The notes under the pieces were generated by a model. It searched no databases, had not been told where the DNA came from, and saw only the letters and a list, made by a program, of their open reading frames with translations. DNA of 64,000 nucleotides, from NCBI GenBank assembly GCA_902624655.1, contig CACNYJ010000003.1:1-64000 (forward strand). The letters run 5' to 3'. Made by a program: the position numbers and the translations under genes. Below, one piece after another: positions 35,274-47,585 of this stretch. Position 1 is the stretch's first letter, and each line of letters opens with the position of its first letter. The stretch is from an uncultured Thiothrix sp. Its GTDB lineage: Bacteria > Pseudomonadota > Gammaproteobacteria > Poriferisulfidales > GCA-002705445.

Positions 35274-37318
35274 TTCAAACCCAAACTTTGCAAAAGTGGT
35301 TCTATTTTTGGCTCTCTACCTCTGAAATCAACAAAAAGCTCAAGCGCCGGCTTAGATCCACCAGTTTCAAGAATTTTTTTCATAAAACGATTTCCGACTT
35401 TTCTATCAACGAGTTTTTGTTCTTTAAATGCCATAAATGCGTCGGCAGAAAGAACTTCGGCCCATTTATAGCTGTAATAACCAGCAGCATATCCTCCGGC
35501 AAAAATATGCGCGAAACTATTTTGAAACTTATTATTTTGATGCACAGGAATTAGAGAAGTTTCTTTTCTGACATTAGCAAGAATTTTATCAGCTAACTTT
35601 GCTTTATTTTTCTGGCCATTCATGTGCAAAAGGAAATCAAAGAGCGAAAACTCTACTTGTCTAATTAAAGCCATACCAGAATTATAATTTTTAGTCGCTA
35701 AGAGCTTTTTGAACAAGCTGTTAGGAAGTTTTGTTTTTGTCTCGAAATGAAAAGCAAATGTATCAAGAACCTCTTTCTCCCAACACCAGTTTTCCATAAA
35801 TTGACTTGGAAGCTCTACAGCATCCCACTCAACTCCAGATATTCCTGAAATTCCAGCATAATTTACAGTTGTCAACATATGCTGAAGACCATGTCCAAAC
35901 TCGTGAAATAAAGTTTCAACGTCATAATGTGTAAAAAAGGCAGGGCTATTTTTTGTAGGTGGGCTTGAGTTACAAGTTATAAATGCAACAGGTGGTTGGA
36001 TTGAACCATTGGACTTTACTCTCCTTTGAATGCATTCGTCCATCCAAGCTCCGCCACGCTTGTGTTGCCTTGCGTAAAGATCAAAATAAAATTTACCTCT
36101 TAGTTTCTTACTTTTATCAAAAATCTCATAAAGTCTCACATCTTTATGCCAGACATCCTTAGTTCTCTTTTGTATCACATCAATTCCATAGAGGTCTTTG
36201 ACCAATTTAAATAGCCCCATAATTACATTTTCCACTGGAAAATATTTCTTTAATTCCTCTTGTGATACTCCAAAATTTTCTTCTTTATATTTTTCTGCTA
36301 TGAATGCCAAGTCCCATGGTAGAAGCTCTTTAACTAATGACTTCTTTTTAGCGTATTTTCTAAGCTCTGAAATTTCATTTTGCGACTTCTTTTTTGCTTT
36401 TTTCTTCAGATCATTTAAAAAACAAATTACATCTTCTGGATTTTTCGCCATTTTGGTTGCCAAAGAATATTCTGCGAAGTTCTCAAACCCAAGTATTTCC
36501 GACATTATTTGCCTGAGGTTTAAGATTTCTTCTATTACTTCCGTATTGTCCCATTGTCCTTTTACTGGAAATTTCTTTGAAGCTCTGCTGGCATATGCCA
36601 GATAAACTTTCTTGCGAAGTGCTCGATCATTGGCATACGTCATAACTGCCATATAGCATGGCTGATCAAGAGTAAGAGTATAGCCTTTGTGATTTCTTGA
36701 TTTTGCTATCTCGGCAGCTGTTTCTATGGAATTTGACGGCATTCCTTTGAGCTGTTCCTCTTTTTCAACGTTTAGCTCCCAGGCTGTTGTTGAATCCAAA
36801 ATATTTTGCTCAAATTTTGCCTCAAGTTCTGCTAATTTATTTTGACAATCACGGAAAAGTTTCCTTTTCTTTGAATCTAAATGAACCCCTGACAAACGAA
36901 ATCCCTTTAATATATCTGAAAGAAGTTTATTTTGATGCGGGTTGAGCTTTTTTCTATTTTCCTTGTAAAACTTTTCGTACTGAGAAAACAATTTATCATT
37001 TTGCCCAATTTTACCGTAATAAGAGGTCAACAATTTTAAGCATTTTTCGTACTGTTTGCGGATTTTTGGGTTGTTCATAACAGAGTTCAAATGCCTAATT
37101 GGAGCCCAAGCTTTGGAGATTTTATCGTCCGACTCCTCTATTTTTTGAACGAAATTACTCCATGATAATTTTTCTTTTTTTTCTAAGGACTTGATTAGAG
37201 TTTTATTTTCATCGACCAGGAGTTTTATTGCCTGGTACATATGCTCTTCTTTTATTTTAGTGAAACTTGGGAGTGATTTTTGCTCGAGTAGAGCATTTTT
37301 TCTTAAATTCTTATTCAT
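35270..37318 (-). CDS. prlC: Oligopeptidase A (M3 metallopeptidase)
   Basis: Cytosolic zinc endopeptidase that degrades peptides, including cleaved signal peptides. The 682-residue protein matches the usual length of PrlC and has the M3 zinc motif H472-E-F-G-H476 with a downstream glutamate in G-V-E-W-D-A-V-E. The S-G-I-S-G-V-E-W-D-A-V-E-L-P-S-Q segment is characteristic. It is followed by xthA with a 4-nt overlap. Confidence 0.96.
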   Translation of the reverse strand: MNKNLRKNALLEQKSLPSFTKIKEEHMYQAIKLLVDENKTLIKSLEKKEKLSWSNFVQKIEESDDKISKAWAPIRHLNSVMNNPKIRKQYEKCLKLLTSYYGKIGQNDKLFSQYEKFYKENRKKLNPHQNKLLSDILKGFRLSGVHLDSKKRKLFRDCQNKLAELEAKFEQNILDSTTAWELNVEKEEQLKGMPSNSIETAAEIAKSRNHKGYTLTLDQPCYMAVMTYANDRALRKKVYLAYASRASKKFPVKGQWDNTEVIEEILNLRQIMSEILGFENFAEYSLATKMAKNPEDVICFLNDLKKKAKKKSQNEISELRKYAKKKSLVKELLPWDLAFIAEKYKEENFGVSQEELKKYFPVENVIMGLFKLVKDLYGIDVIQKRTKDVWHKDVRLYEIFDKSKKLRGKFYFDLYARQHKRGGAWMDECIQRRVKSNGSIQPPVAFITCNSSPPTKNSPAFFTHYDVETLFHEFGHGLQHMLTTVNYAGISGISGVEWDAVELPSQFMENWCWEKEVLDTFAFHFETKTKLPNSLFKKLLATKNYNSGMALIRQVEFSLFDFLLHMNGQKNKAKLADKILANVRKETSLIPVHQNNKFQNSFAHIFAGGYAAGYYSYKWAEVLSADAFMAFKEQKLVDRKVGNRFMKKILETGGSKPALELFVDFRGREPKIEPLLQSLGLK

Positions 37319-37338
37319 TGCCTAATTTTACACACTTT

Positions 37339-37635
37339 TTACACACAGCCAGTTGGTTTTGGCAAGCCTCCGTATTTAGCAATCTTTTTCATAGGCCCAG
37401 ATTGAAAAATCTCATATAGTTTGGATGCTTTTCGATCCATCCCAAATTCCTTAGCAAAATCTCTTACAGCTGGGACAGTGCCATTTTCACTATACATTTC
37501 TCTAGCTTTAAAAATATAATTTTTTATTTCATCAGTAATTTCAAAACCGTCGGCTTGGGCCATCTGATACATTACCTCCTCAGACCAATCGTCAATACTT
37601 AATAAAAAACCATCGCCATCTCTATTTAATTCCAT
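37339..37635 (-). CDS. tusE: Sulfur relay protein TusE (DsrC family)
   Basis: Accepts persulfide sulfur from the TusBCD relay and passes it to MnmA for 2-thiolation of wobble uridine in tRNA. The protein ends in G-L-P-K-P-T-G-C-V with the single penultimate cysteine typical of TusE; the second cysteine of dissimilatory DsrC is missing. I start at the ATG 37635 (98 residues), since a strong GGAGG lies 8 nt upstream; the TTG at 37650 falls within that ribosome-binding site. The gene follows gyrB after 15 nt. The partner MnmE/MnmG genes, acting on the same wobble uridine, are at 46-49 kb. Confidence 0.92.
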   Translation of the reverse strand: MELNRDGDGFLLSIDDWSEEVMYQMAQADGFEITDEIKNYIFKAREMYSENGTVPAVRDFAKEFGMDRKASKLYEIFQSGPMKKIAKYGGLPKPTGCV

Positions 37636-37650
37636 TTTTTTATCCTCCAA

Positions 37651-41081
<3,431 letters not shown>

Positions 41082-41083
41082 TT

Positions 41084-42193
41084 TTAAAGTCTCAAAGGCA
41101 TGACTACATAGCTAGCAGCAGAATCGTTTTCAGGCGTTATCAGGGCGCTGCTGTTTGCGTCTTTGAGCTTAATCTGTAATTTTTTTGTTTTTATAGAGCC
41201 AATAACATCAAGCAAATAGTTTACGTTAAAGCCAACTTCTACACTCTCTCCGGAATATTCTGCTTTAATATCGTCAGAGGCCTCCTCTTTTTCAGGGTTA
41301 TTTGCACTCACTTTAATTTCATTTTCAATAAAGTTTAGCCTTACGCCCCTAAACCGGTCATTTGATAGAATGGAAACCCGAATCAAGGCTTCTTTAAAGG
41401 TTTTGCAATCTACAGTAACTGTTTTGTCTGAGTCTTGCGGAATGACTTTTTCATAATCAGGAAATTTTCCATCAATAAGCTTTGTAATCGCAATAGCATC
41501 GCCGCTATCGACCTGCATATGATTCTTTGATATGACAATTTTTAGTTTCTTGTCTTCCTCGATTTGTTTGTCGATTTCGATAACTCCTTTCCTTGGCACA
41601 ATAGCGCTCACCTCATTCTCGACTGGTGAGTCTAAAGATGCTCCAGCTTTAGCTAGCCTATGGCCATCGGTTGCAACGCCAATAATATCTTTATTTGTTA
41701 TCTTGATGAACAATCCATTAAGATAATATCGAACGTCTTGCTGAGCCATTGCAAAAGATGTTTTATTTATCACGTCTTTTATATCTGAGGAGCCTAGGGT
41801 CATTTCTGTGTTGGCCTCGTCCATATTTTCCATCATTGGAAATGTTTTTGCGTCAAGCACAGAAAGAGTGAATTTACTTTTTTTTGATTCTATCTGAAGC
41901 TTTCCTTCGTCTTTTTTTTCTATTTCAATAACCGCATCATCAGGAAGACCTTTGCCAATGTCAAAGAGCTTCCTTCCTGGAATAGTTATGTCTTCTGTAA
42001 AATTTTCATCGCTATCAAATGTAATTTTAGAAGAGAGTTGGACTTCTAAATCAGAGGCGACCACTTCAAATTGGCCATCGATTTTTCTTACAAGCACATG
42101 ACTAAGAATCGGCATCGATTGTCTTTTTTCGACGACTCCAATAATTTTTTGCAAAGCTTTTAATAAGTTATCCTTGGTTATAATTAATTTCAT
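41084..42193 (-). CDS. dnaN: DNA polymerase III sliding clamp (beta)
   Basis: Ring clamp that tethers polymerase to DNA. The 369-residue protein has the three-domain clamp layout and ends with the S-Y-V-V-M-P-L-R-L motif of the hydrophobic peptide-binding pocket; G-H-R-L is present in the middle domain. Co-oriented with dnaA and separated from it by 185 nt, in which TATAAT on the minus strand at 42215-42220 is a possible -10 box. No ribosome-binding site is obvious. Confidence 0.98.
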   Translation of the reverse strand: MKLIITKDNLLKALQKIIGVVEKRQSMPILSHVLVRKIDGQFEVVASDLEVQLSSKITFDSDENFTEDITIPGRKLFDIGKGLPDDAVIEIEKKDEGKLQIESKKSKFTLSVLDAKTFPMMENMDEANTEMTLGSSDIKDVINKTSFAMAQQDVRYYLNGLFIKITNKDIIGVATDGHRLAKAGASLDSPVENEVSAIVPRKGVIEIDKQIEEDKKLKIVISKNHMQVDSGDAIAITKLIDGKFPDYEKVIPQDSDKTVTVDCKTFKEALIRVSILSNDRFRGVRLNFIENEIKVSANNPEKEEASDDIKAEYSGESVEVGFNVNYLLDVIGSIKTKKLQIKLKDANSSALITPENDSAASYVVMPLRL

Positions 42194-42378
42194 ATTTATT
42201 TATATAGTTTATTATTATAGGGTAAAAATTCTGTTTGTATGTTGGTTTAATTAAATAAAAACAATATCTTATAAGAATATTAACCTGTTAGTAATTTTAT
42301 TTTGTCTGTGGCTTAAACTATTTAGCTATTTTTTATACAAGTTGTTTACAATTATATTTACATCTTCTCCACACAAGA

Positions 42379-43695
42379 CTAAGTGCTTAGTGCTCGCCGC
42401 AAATTTATTAAGTCCTCCTTAATTTTATTGTCTGTTAAACACACTTCTGAAATTTTTTTGCATGCATGGAGAACTGTCGTATGGTCTCTTCCGCCAAAAG
42501 CGTCACCAATCTCCGGCAAACTATGGTTTGTTAACTCTTTTGCCAAAGCCATAGCTAGTTGTCTTGGACGAGCCAAGGACCTGTTTCTTTTTGCAGAAAG
42601 AAGATCTGCCATTCTAATCTTGTAATAATTTGCAACAGTCTTTTGAATGTTTTCGATCGAAACCATGCTGTTCTGCAGAGATATCAGATCATGAAGGGCT
42701 TCTTTAGCGAAAGACAAAGTTATTTCTCTGCCAGTAAATTGAGCATTTGCAATAACTCTGCGCAAAGCCCCCTCCAGTTCACGAACATTAGACTGAATAC
42801 ATTTAGCTATAAAGAAAGCCACCTCTGTATCTAAATTTGTCCCAATGCTATTGGCTTTTTTCTGTAAAATGGCAACCCGAGTTTCAAGTTCTGGAGGTTC
42901 TATCGACTGCGTTAAGCCCCACCCAAACCTTGACTTTAGTCTATCATCCAAGCCATTGACAGCTTTCGGATACCTGTCACAAGTAAGCACAATTTGGCAG
43001 CTTCCCTCCAAAAGAGCATTGAATGTATGAAAGAACTCTTCTTGCGATCTTTCCTTGCCAGCGAAGAACTGAATATCATCAATTAACAAAGCATCAGCTG
43101 ACCTATAATATTTTTTAAATGAGTCAATTTTATTGTGCTGAAGGGCTCTTACCATATCAGCCACGAACTTTTCTGAATGAAGATACAAAATTTTAGCTTC
43201 TGGGTTCTGCTTTAATATATTATTTCCAATCGCATTCATTAGGTGAGTTTTTCCAAGGCCAACCCCGCCGTAAATAAAGAAAGGGTTGTACTGTGTTGTT
43301 CCAGGATTGCTTGAAACCTGAAGAGCGGCGGCCCTAGCAAGCTCGTTCGACTTACCAGTTACGAAATTATCAAATGTAAAGTCAGAGAGAAACTTGTTAT
43401 CTTGATTGAAAGGACTTTGGCTATCTTCCTTGATTGTGAGCCTATCTTCTGCTAAATCCTGCGATAATCCCCCAACTTCAATATTAAATTTATATTCGGA
43501 ATCTTGTAGTTTCCTTATCAGGTAATCTCTAAGGTGTTCATTGGCCCAATCTACGGCGTATTGATTGGGTGCTTTTATTCTGATCACCTTATCTTTCGTT
43601 ACAGCTTGAAGCGGCCTGACCCAAGTATTGAACTGCTGTTCGTCAAAATCATTTCTAAAGTCAACAAGACATTGTTCCCAGAATCCTGGCTGCAT
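42379..43695 (-). CDS. dnaA: Chromosomal replication initiator DnaA
   Basis: Binds DnaA boxes and melts the origin. The 438-residue protein has an N-terminal DnaB-interaction domain (F-x-x-W-V-R-P-L), a short linker, an AAA+ domain with Walker A G-G-V-G-L-G-K-T and Walker [10 protein letters not shown], and the C-terminal DNA-binding signature with [11 protein letters not shown]. Transcribed away from the probable origin. Confidence 0.98.
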   Translation of the reverse strand: MQPGFWEQCLVDFRNDFDEQQFNTWVRPLQAVTKDKVIRIKAPNQYAVDWANEHLRDYLIRKLQDSEYKFNIEVGGLSQDLAEDRLTIKEDSQSPFNQDNKFLSDFTFDNFVTGKSNELARAAALQVSSNPGTTQYNPFFIYGGVGLGKTHLMNAIGNNILKQNPEAKILYLHSEKFVADMVRALQHNKIDSFKKYYRSADALLIDDIQFFAGKERSQEEFFHTFNALLEGSCQIVLTCDRYPKAVNGLDDRLKSRFGWGLTQSIEPPELETRVAILQKKANSIGTNLDTEVAFFIAKCIQSNVRELEGALRRVIANAQFTGREITLSFAKEALHDLISLQNSMVSIENIQKTVANYYKIRMADLLSAKRNRSLARPRQLAMALAKELTNHSLPEIGDAFGGRDHTTVLHACKKISEVCLTDNKIKEDLINLRRALST

Positions 43696-43884
43696 TGGAG
43701 AGTACCCCTAAGGTTATTATTATTTTTAACTTTAAAGTATATTATACTTATCCACAGAAGAAATAAATCAACAAATCTGTGTAAAATTTGTGGATAAGTT
43801 ATGTAAAAAACTGTGATAAAGTAATTATTGACAAATCAAGCCTATAGACGTAATGTCGCGAGCAGAATATGAAAGGATTATGAC
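43696..43884. other. Probable replication origin oriC
   Basis: The 189-nt gap between divergent dnaA and rpmH. It contains perfect DnaA boxes TTATCCACA at 43748-43756 (plus) and TGTGGATAA at 43789-43797 (minus), and a one-mismatch box TGTGTAAAA at 43778-43786. An AT-rich tract (about 43713-43747) beside the first box could be the unwinding element. Long runs of genes read outward on both sides, as expected for leading strands leaving an origin. The same place holds the Pseudomonas origin. Confidence 0.8.
43828..43856 (+). promoter_or_regulatory. Promoter of the rpmH operon
   Basis: TTGACA at 43828-43833, a 17-nt spacer and TAATGT at 43851-43856, giving a start about 20 nt before the rpmH ATG. 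The -35 box is perfect, the -10 box is weak. Ribosome-binding site AAGGA follows at 43873-43877. Confidence 0.6.
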
Positions 43885-44019
43885 ATGAAAAGAACATTTC
43901 AGCCCAGTAAATTAAAGAGAAAAAGAACTCACGGCTTTAGATCGCGAATGAAAACTAGCGGCGGGAGAGCTGTAATTAATGCTAGAAGATCAAAGGGAAG
44001 AAAACGCCTTTCTGCCTAA
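43885..44019 (+). CDS. rpmH: Ribosomal protein L34
   Basis: A 44-residue, strongly basic protein with the invariant L34 pattern: M-K-R-T-F-Q-P-S at the start, [11 protein letters not shown] in the middle and R-R-S-K-G-R-K-R-L at the end. Component of the large ribosomal subunit. First gene right of the origin, followed by rnpA with overlapping reading frames. Confidence 0.98.
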   Translation: MKRTFQPSKLKRKRTHGFRSRMKTSGGRAVINARRSKGRKRLSA

Positions 44020-44365
44020 CCCGTCTAAAGCATCAAGTTTTAGTGCCAAAAAGATGAGATTAAATAAACCGTTTGATTTCAAAAAATGTTTTTCTAGAGG
44101 AAAAAGGCTTTCTTCGCCAGCGTTTATGATTCATTATCTAGAAAACGATTTAACTCATGGGCGTTTAGGCATCAGAATTGCAAAGAAAAAAATGAGGAAG
44201 GCGGTTGATAGGAATAGAATAAAAAGAGTCGCGCGCGAAGTTTTTAGAAGAAAGGGGTTTGATGGGGTTGATATAATTATTGTTCTGAGGAATGAAAAAA
44301 ACTATAACCACTCTAAATGTTATGAGCAAATAAATGAAATATTTAGCAACCTAAAAAGATTATGA
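43979..44365 (+). CDS. rnpA: Ribonuclease P protein component
   Basis: Protein subunit of RNase P, which matures tRNA 5' ends. The conserved core includes [10 protein letters not shown] and [11 protein letters not shown] list the ATG at 43979 (128 residues), which overlaps rpmH by 41 nt and has GGGAG 11 nt upstream; it gives an N-terminal extension of about 25 residues. The ATG at 44054 (103 residues) is nearer the usual start but has no ribosome-binding site. Overlaps yidD by 4 nt. Confidence 0.9.
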   Translation: MLEDQREENAFLPNPSKASSFSAKKMRLNKPFDFKKCFSRGKRLSSPAFMIHYLENDLTHGRLGIRIAKKKMRKAVDRNRIKRVAREVFRRKGFDGVDIIIVLRNEKNYNHSKCYEQINEIFSNLKRL

Positions 44366-44574
44366 ATTCAATATTAATAAAATTTGTAAAAGTCTACCAG
44401 CTCTTACTTAGCCCCTTTATCGGCCAGCATTGTAGATTTACGCCAACTTGCTCCAATTACGCAATAGAAGCATTAAGACACCATGGCTCAATAAAAGGCA
44501 GTGGACTAGCTATAAAAAGAATTTGCAGATGCCATCCTTGGGCTCATGGCGGTATAGACGAGGTGCCAAAATGA
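44362..44574 (+). CDS. yidD: Membrane protein insertion efficiency factor YidD
   Basis: A 70-residue protein with the family's cysteine-rich pattern F-T-P-T-C-S-N-Y-A-I-E-A and R-I-C-R-C-H-P-W-A-H-G-G. It aids YidC-dependent insertion of inner-membrane proteins. Overlaps rnpA (ATGA) and yidC (ATGA) by 4 nt each, the standard rpmH-rnpA-yidD-yidC order. Confidence 0.96.
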   Translation: MNSILIKFVKVYQLLLSPFIGQHCRFTPTCSNYAIEALRHHGSIKGSGLAIKRICRCHPWAHGGIDEVPK

Positions 44575-46220
44575 ACAGCAGATTTTTGTTATACATGGCT
44601 TTTTTTCTAGTGCTATTTATGATTTGGCAGCAGTGGCAATTTGAACAAAATCCTAATTTGGCAAATAAACAATCTTCAGAAACTGTAGAAAATATTTCTA
44701 AGCCTAGTGATTTTCCAGAACAAGGAATTAGTAATCAAGACGAAAAATCATCTGTAACAAAATCGCAGAAAATTAATAAAAGCAAAGCGATTAAAACTGG
44801 CGAAAGCCTCATTATTTCAAATGATGATATCGAGGTTACAGTCGATACAGTCGGGGGAACAATAACAAGAGTTAAGCTTTTAAATTATTTTAAGACTACT
44901 CAAGAAAACAGCGAAAATATAAGCTTACTCGACCACGAAAATGATTTTTACATATCTCAGTCTGGATTACTGCATGACATTTCGTCCAATAATGCTGACA
45001 GTTCAAAATTAGCGCCTAATCACCACGATTTATTTTCGGTAAATAAGAAACAAAAAAGTAGTTTAGATTTGCGCTGGAAGAACAAAGAAAGTGGTATTGT
45101 GGTTTCCAAAAAAATTATTCTCGATGAAGAAGGTTACAAAATTACCATAATTAATAACGTTCTAAATAACTCTAATCAAATTTGGACAGGACGACAATAT
45201 AGACAAATTAGAAGAAAGAGTCTTGGCGAAGGCCGTTCTTGGGTAACCCCAACATTTACTGGAAGCGCATACTACGACGGCACTTATAACAAGATGTCTT
45301 ATGAAGAAATTTCTGAGAAGAAACCAAAGTTTAATGTTCTGGGCGGGTGGATTGCTATGATGGAGCATTATTTTGTATCTTCATGGTTTTTTGAAGAGGG
45401 AGAAAAGAATCTATTTTACACGAAAGAAATTAGAGTAGATGAAAATAGAAATGACTATATTATTGGCGCAAGATCCGAACCAATAAACATTCTTCCTAAT
45501 CAGTCATCTAATCTAATCTCAAAATTTTATGCTGGACCAAAACTTCAAAATGAGCTTGAAGAGATCTCAACAGGATTAGACCTAACTATCGATTATGGGG
45601 TGCTTACTTTTTTATCAAAACCTTTGTTCTGGCTCTTAGATAAAATACATAGCTATGTAGGTAATTGGGGTTGGGCAATAATAATACTAACTCTTTTCAT
45701 AAAATTAGCTTTCTATAAATTGTCGGAAACAAGCTATCGTTCAATGGCTAAAATGAAGAAATTTTCCCCTAAAATTCAAACTATAAGAGATAGATACGGA
45801 AATGATAGACAAAAAATGAATCAAGCAATGATGGATATGTATCGCCAAGAAAAAATTAATCCGCTCGGCGGATGTTGGCCAATTCTAATACAAATCCCAG
45901 TCTTTATTGCTTTGTATTGGGTACTGCTTGAAAGCGTTGAATTAAGACAAGCAGACTTTATTTTTTGGATAAACGATCTTTCGGTAAGAGATCCATATTA
46001 TGTTCTTCCATTACTTATGGGCGCATCAATGTACTTCCAGCAAAAACTGAATCCCGCACCGCCTGATCCAATGCAGGCAAAAATTATGCAGATGCTGCCA
46101 ATAATTTTTACTGTATTTTTCGCTTTCTTTCCAGCCGGATTAGTTCTTTATTGGGTTGCGAACAACCTGCTCTCAATTGCACAACAATGGAAAATAACCA
46201 AATCAATTGAATCTCAGTAG
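44571..46220 (+). CDS. yidC: Membrane protein insertase YidC
   Basis: Inserts and folds inner-membrane proteins, with or without Sec. The 549-residue protein has an N-terminal membrane anchor (about 5-20), a large periplasmic domain (about 60-340) and five C-terminal hydrophobic helices containing G-N-W-G-W-A-I-I and Q-I-P-V-F-I-A-L-Y-W-V-L. The start ATG 44571 overlaps yidD; a longer open frame from 44448 would overlap yidD heavily and lacks family similarity. Confidence 0.97.
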   Translation: MNSRFLLYMAFFLVLFMIWQQWQFEQNPNLANKQSSETVENISKPSDFPEQGISNQDEKSSVTKSQKINKSKAIKTGESLIISNDDIEVTVDTVGGTITRVKLLNYFKTTQENSENISLLDHENDFYISQSGLLHDISSNNADSSKLAPNHHDLFSVNKKQKSSLDLRWKNKESGIVVSKKIILDEEGYKITIINNVLNNSNQIWTGRQYRQIRRKSLGEGRSWVTPTFTGSAYYDGTYNKMSYEEISEKKPKFNVLGGWIAMMEHYFVSSWFFEEGEKNLFYTKEIRVDENRNDYIIGARSEPINILPNQSSNLISKFYAGPKLQNELEEISTGLDLTIDYGVLTFLSKPLFWLLDKIHSYVGNWGWAIIILTLFIKLAFYKLSETSYRSMAKMKKFSPKIQTIRDRYGNDRQKMNQAMMDMYRQEKINPLGGCWPILIQIPVFIALYWVLLESVELRQADFIFWINDLSVRDPYYVLPLLMGASMYFQQKLNPAPPDPMQAKIMQMLPIIFTVFFAFFPAGLVLYWVANNLLSIAQQWKITKSIESQ

Positions 46221-46226
46221 ATAATT

Positions 46227-47573
46227 GTGAAGAACAAAGATACCATTGTTAGTCTCGCTTCTCCTATGGGTTTGGGTGCAATTTCTATAATACGATGCTC
46301 GGGCAACAAAATAGATAAAATCGTTACTTCGTTTTTTGAAAAAAGCCTTAGCCCTAATAAAACGCATTATTTAAATTTTAAAAAAAAAGAAAAAGTAATT
46401 GATGATGTAATAGCAATTAATTATCAAGCACCAAAATCATATACCGGAGAGGATATGCTTGAAATAATGTGTCACGGCGGTTCTGTTGTATACCAGATAA
46501 TAATTAAAGAAATATTAACCATTGAAGGATGCCGTTTAGCAAACCCAGGGGAATTTAGTGAGCGCGCATTTTTAAATAATAAAATGAGCCTTCTAGAAGC
46601 AGAATCAATTTGCGCATTAATAAACGCAAAGACAGAAGCGGCAGCTTTTGCAGCTCGAGATGCTTTGTCGGGCAAATTTAGCAATGAGCTTGTCGAAGTT
46701 GATAATGTAATTCTTAAGACTCGAGTGCAGGTTGAAGCACTACTTGATTTTTCTGAGGAAGATATTGAGACCGATGGCCTTTCGGAGATTGAAAAGCATA
46801 TTGAAGAATCAAAAGACAAAATTATGGTGCTCATAAAGAAGCTTGAAAGCAATAGACTTCTCTTTGAAACAAGCAAAATTGCAGTTTTAGGTATGCCGAA
46901 CGCTGGAAAGTCTTCATTGATTAATTTTTTAACGGACGAAAATGTCTCTATAGTAAATGAGCAAGCTGGAACAACTAGAGACGTTGTTTCAAAAATCTTT
47001 AATCTTGATGGTATACCGGTAACCGTTTTTGATACTGCCGGAATTAGAGAGACCGATGACCTAATTGAAAAAGAAGGCTCAAAAAAAGCTATTGAACAAG
47101 CGAAAAAAGCAAATCTTACAATATATATGTACGACCTTAAAAAGGGCTTGCAGACAGAAGATTTAGAAATACTAAAAAGCTTGGAGAAAAATAATAAGAA
47201 TATTTTAGTTGTCGCAAATAAAACTGACCTTTTAGATAAAATTAATTACACTCGCGAATCAGCATCTTTTGACACAAAAGCTTTTATATCGATAAAAAAG
47301 AAGAAAAATTTGGATGACTTAAAAAGTAAAATAATCGATCATCTTAAAATAGCTATTAGCGAAAGCACGCCAAACCTTTATCACATGGAACATCTGAAAC
47401 ATCTAAAAGTAGCTTTTAAGGAAATGAACAACATTAGCCTAAATTTAAATGAGTTAGAATTGCTTGCCGAAAATTTAAAAAAAGTTCAGGAAGAAATTTC
47501 ACTGATTTTAGATAACAAAGATGAGGAAAGAGTTTTAACAGGAATATTCTCAAATTTTTGCATAGGAAAGTAA
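46227..47573 (+). CDS. mnmE: tRNA modification GTPase MnmE
   Basis: With MnmG adds the 5-carboxymethylaminomethyl group to wobble uridine of certain tRNAs. The 448-residue protein has the folate-binding N-terminal domain, a G domain inserted in a helical domain with G-M-P-N-A-G-K-S (about 215), D-T-A-G-I-R-E and N-K-T-D, and the terminal F-C-I-G-K with the catalytic cysteine. GTG start, 6 nt after yidC. Confidence 0.97.
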   Translation: MKNKDTIVSLASPMGLGAISIIRCSGNKIDKIVTSFFEKSLSPNKTHYLNFKKKEKVIDDVIAINYQAPKSYTGEDMLEIMCHGGSVVYQIIIKEILTIEGCRLANPGEFSERAFLNNKMSLLEAESICALINAKTEAAAFAARDALSGKFSNELVEVDNVILKTRVQVEALLDFSEEDIETDGLSEIEKHIEESKDKIMVLIKKLESNRLLFETSKIAVLGMPNAGKSSLINFLTDENVSIVNEQAGTTRDVVSKIFNLDGIPVTVFDTAGIRETDDLIEKEGSKKAIEQAKKANLTIYMYDLKKGLQTEDLEILKSLEKNNKNILVVANKTDLLDKINYTRESASFDTKAFISIKKKKNLDDLKSKIIDHLKIAISESTPNLYHMEHLKHLKVAFKEMNNISLNLNELELLAENLKKVQEEISLILDNKDEERVLTGIFSNFCIGK

Positions 47574-47585
47574 TATAATAGAAAT

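Noticed and set aside
42194-42378. dnaA-dnaN gap as an alternative origin
   Set aside because: It is AT-rich but I found no perfect DnaA box; the rpmH-dnaA gap has two and is where gene orientation flips.
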